Shown here: one piece after another, positions 4,587 to 5,912 of the stretch
How the letters are laid out: each line of letters begins with the position of its first letter
How positions within the stretch are numbered: position 1 is the stretch's first letter
Source of the DNA: Candidatus Woesearchaeota archaeon
GTDB taxonomy: Archaea; Nanobdellota; Nanobdellia; Woesearchaeales; GW2011-AR15
Assembly: GCA_016934775.1 (NCBI GenBank)
Contig: JAFGSP010000124.1
Span: 1-5,912, forward strand
DNA: 5,912 bases
Reading direction: 5' to 3'
Program-made: the position numbers and the translations under genes
Notes under the pieces: model-generated
Database searches by the model: none
Told to the model about the DNA's origin: nothing
What the model saw: the letters and a program-made list of their open reading frames with translations, nothing else

Positions 4587-5912
4587 TTACGGAAATCCAT
4601 CCCTTTGACAGTAGCTCTGAACTATGCTGGAAATGCTGGTCTCATAATCAATATTTCTTCCTGTTCCTCTTACAAGATCATCATTGACAAAAACCCTCTC
4701 CAGAAGGTTTGGAGTTTTTGGGTGAGCCACACAAACTCTTTTGGGATAGCCCACGGAAAACATGAATTCAAGGCCTTTATCTTCACAGAGATGTTGCCCC
4801 CGATTATCTGTCCCGACCCTCGTTATAGGATATTGTTCATCATCAATCATGACGTAACCGCCTTCCAAATCATTGGCTGTTACTTCAATTATCTTTTTCC
4901 CTTGCTTTTCTCTGAAATCATTTCTGTTAGGGTCAGCGGTATAGATGCCATGCGCATTCTTAGAGAATAATGTTCTCCGGGCCTTGAATAGCGCACCTGT
5001 TGCAAAGGTCTGGGCATCTGAATATGCCATTGAAAGTCCATACAGCCTCCTGAGTTCCCGTGGAGCATAAGGCCATATCATTATCGGCTTTTCATCAAAC
5101 ATCTCATCAGTTATCTCTCCCAGGGCAAGGGGATCATTCGGGTCGACAATTCGCGCACATTCATCCCCAATGGCGGACAAGAGCTTCTGAGCCTGGACTT
5201 CAAGAATCTGCTGGGCCATCTTTTCAAGAAGCCTATCGCCAGGGTTTAATTCTATATTTGGATTGGCTATCCAATCCTTGAGGTTGTCATTCAGATGGCC
5301 TCCGCCAGGCGAGACAATCACTGCATATCCAGGATGATCCGAGGCAAATTTAACAAGATACTTTGCAAAATCAGCTATTGCATTTGGGTCTGTTTTGTCT
5401 TCAACCAAATCAAAATGGCTGCCTCCTGCTTTTATGTGTATGGGAATTCTTCTTTTAAGATTCTGCCTGAAAAACTGGTCATACAACGCAGGGATTATCG
5501 TGTCAATTGAGTCGTCTTTTGAAAGAGGCTGCAGCCTTTCTTCAAATACGCTTTTATTTCTTACATAATCAATGTTGTCTCTTTGATCGCAGGAACGAAA
5601 GCTGGAGAAGTCCTTCACCATCAACCCTATGTCGCTCTCGCGTGTATTTTTCACAGTTCGAATATATTGGCCACAGTTGTTACGCCAAAAAGGATAAAAC
5701 TGTCCGACTCCATTTAGAAATGATTCCCTGACTAATGCTTGATATACTTTTCCAGACTCTATACCCTTATAATTGTCTGTCGAATAGACATTTTCATCAT
5801 AGTCATCAGTATATACGATTATGGGGAGGTCCGGGTCATGGTTCTTAAATTGCCTTGCAAGCTTAACCCCATCAGTATCTGTTCCAAGTTCAAAACGCAT
5901 CATTACGGCATC
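4587..5912 (-). CDS. Pseudo-receiver domain fused to an amino-acid-kinase-fold domain (REC-AAK 2), N-terminus outside window
   Basis: The frame is open to the right edge, so the true start lies beyond it; the Met codons at 5903-5898 are internal. Positions here count from the Met at 5903. The edge reads DAVMMRFELGTDTDG, matching receiver strand 3 and the following loop, but with Arg (R3) where the phosphoacceptor Asp belongs. LPIIVYTDD (26-34) fits strand 4 and GVGQFYPFW (65-73) fits strand 5, with Tyr near the position of the conserved Lys. After a 70-residue linker the AAK domain has IHIKAGGS (155-162), VIVSPGGGH (195-203), MAYSDAQTFATGALFKARR (292-310) and AHGIYTADP (317-325). Its tail KRVCVAHPKTPNLLERVFV (388-406) parallels that of REC-AAK 1 and UMPK/MoSto-like proteins. 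It is probably cytosolic. The two proteins share architecture but are strongly diverged, so they are old paralogues or partners rather than a recent duplication. The TAA stop (4589-4587) is followed by the AbrB-PhoU promoter. Confidence 0.78.
   Translation of the reverse strand, partial: DAVMMRFELGTDTDGVKLARQFKNHDPDLPIIVYTDDYDENVYSTDNYKGIESGKVYQALVRESFLNGVGQFYPFWRNNCGQYIRTVKNTRESDIGLMVKDFSSFRSCDQRDNIDYVRNKSVFEERLQPLSKDDSIDTIIPALYDQFFRQNLKRRIPIHIKAGGSHFDLVEDKTDPNAIADFAKYLVKFASDHPGYAVIVSPGGGHLNDNLKDWIANPNIELNPGDRLLEKMAQQILEVQAQKLLSAIGDECARIVDPNDPLALGEITDEMFDEKPIMIWPYAPRELRRLYGLSMAYSDAQTFATGALFKARRTLFSKNAHGIYTADPNRNDFREKQGKKIIEVTANDLEGGYVMIDDEQYPITRVGTDNRGQHLCEDKGLEFMFSVGYPKRVCVAHPKTPNLLERVFVNDDLVRGTGRNIDYETSISSIVQSYCQRDGFP

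Noticed and set aside
4503..4970. Open frame of 155 codons on the + strand
   Set aside because: It crosses the AbrB-PhoU promoter and the end of REC-AAK 2 in antisense, and its product shows no recognisable domain.
5901..5903. ATG at 5903 as the true start of REC-AAK 2
   Set aside because: The frame stays open to the window edge, and the preceding codons (Asp-Ala-Val) complete the receiver strand 3 motif, so the Met is internal.
1..5912. CRISPR arrays, insertion sequences or other long repeats
   Set aside because: No spaced direct repeats, transposase-like frames or terminal inverted repeats were seen on either strand.

Overview
The window looks archaeal and chromosomal, most likely from a small-genome or uncultured lineage such as a DPANN/Woesearchaeota-type archaeon (the lineage is inference). 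Four things point to archaea. A tRNA gene carries a bulge-helix-bulge intron at position 37/38 and does not encode its CCA end. A/T-rich TATA boxes lie 24-30 nt upstream of start codons that lack Shine-Dalgarno sequences, which suggests leaderless mRNAs. One gene encodes the AbrB-PhoU fusion that is common in archaea. The left-edge fragment resembles archaeal MnmC-type methyltransferases.

Left part (1-1053, + strand): the 3' end of an MnmC-like SAM-dependent methyltransferase gene, a complete PHP-domain metal-dependent phosphoesterase gene, and an intron-containing tRNA-Arg(GCG). The tRNA 5' end overlaps the last 15 bases of the PHP gene. Bases 1054-1139 hold no gene, only T-tracts and a weak inverted repeat that may act as a bidirectional terminator.

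Middle part (1140-3609): an unrecognised 247-residue protein gene on the - strand, divergent from a + strand gene for a 525-residue protein that I read as an N-terminal response-regulator receiver-like (REC) domain fused to an amino-acid-kinase (AAK) fold domain. The 148 bp between their start codons holds one TATA box for each direction.

Right part (3606-5912, - strand): an AbrB-PhoU regulator gene whose stop codon overlaps the convergent stop of the REC-AAK gene by 4 bp. Upstream of it in the same direction is a second REC-AAK gene, cut by the right edge of the window.

The most interesting content is the pair of diverged REC-AAK fusions flanking a PhoU-like regulator. In the first protein an Asp aligns with the receiver phosphoacceptor. 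In the second that position is Arg, so its receiver is probably a pseudo-receiver. Both AAK domains keep the K-x-G-G-S loop, a second Gly-rich loop and a (D/H)GIY-x-x-DP block, and their C-terminal halves recall the UMP kinase / molybdenum storage protein branch. A sensing, storage or nucleotide/phosphate-linked role with the PhoU-like regulator is possible, but the sequence alone does not show the substrate.
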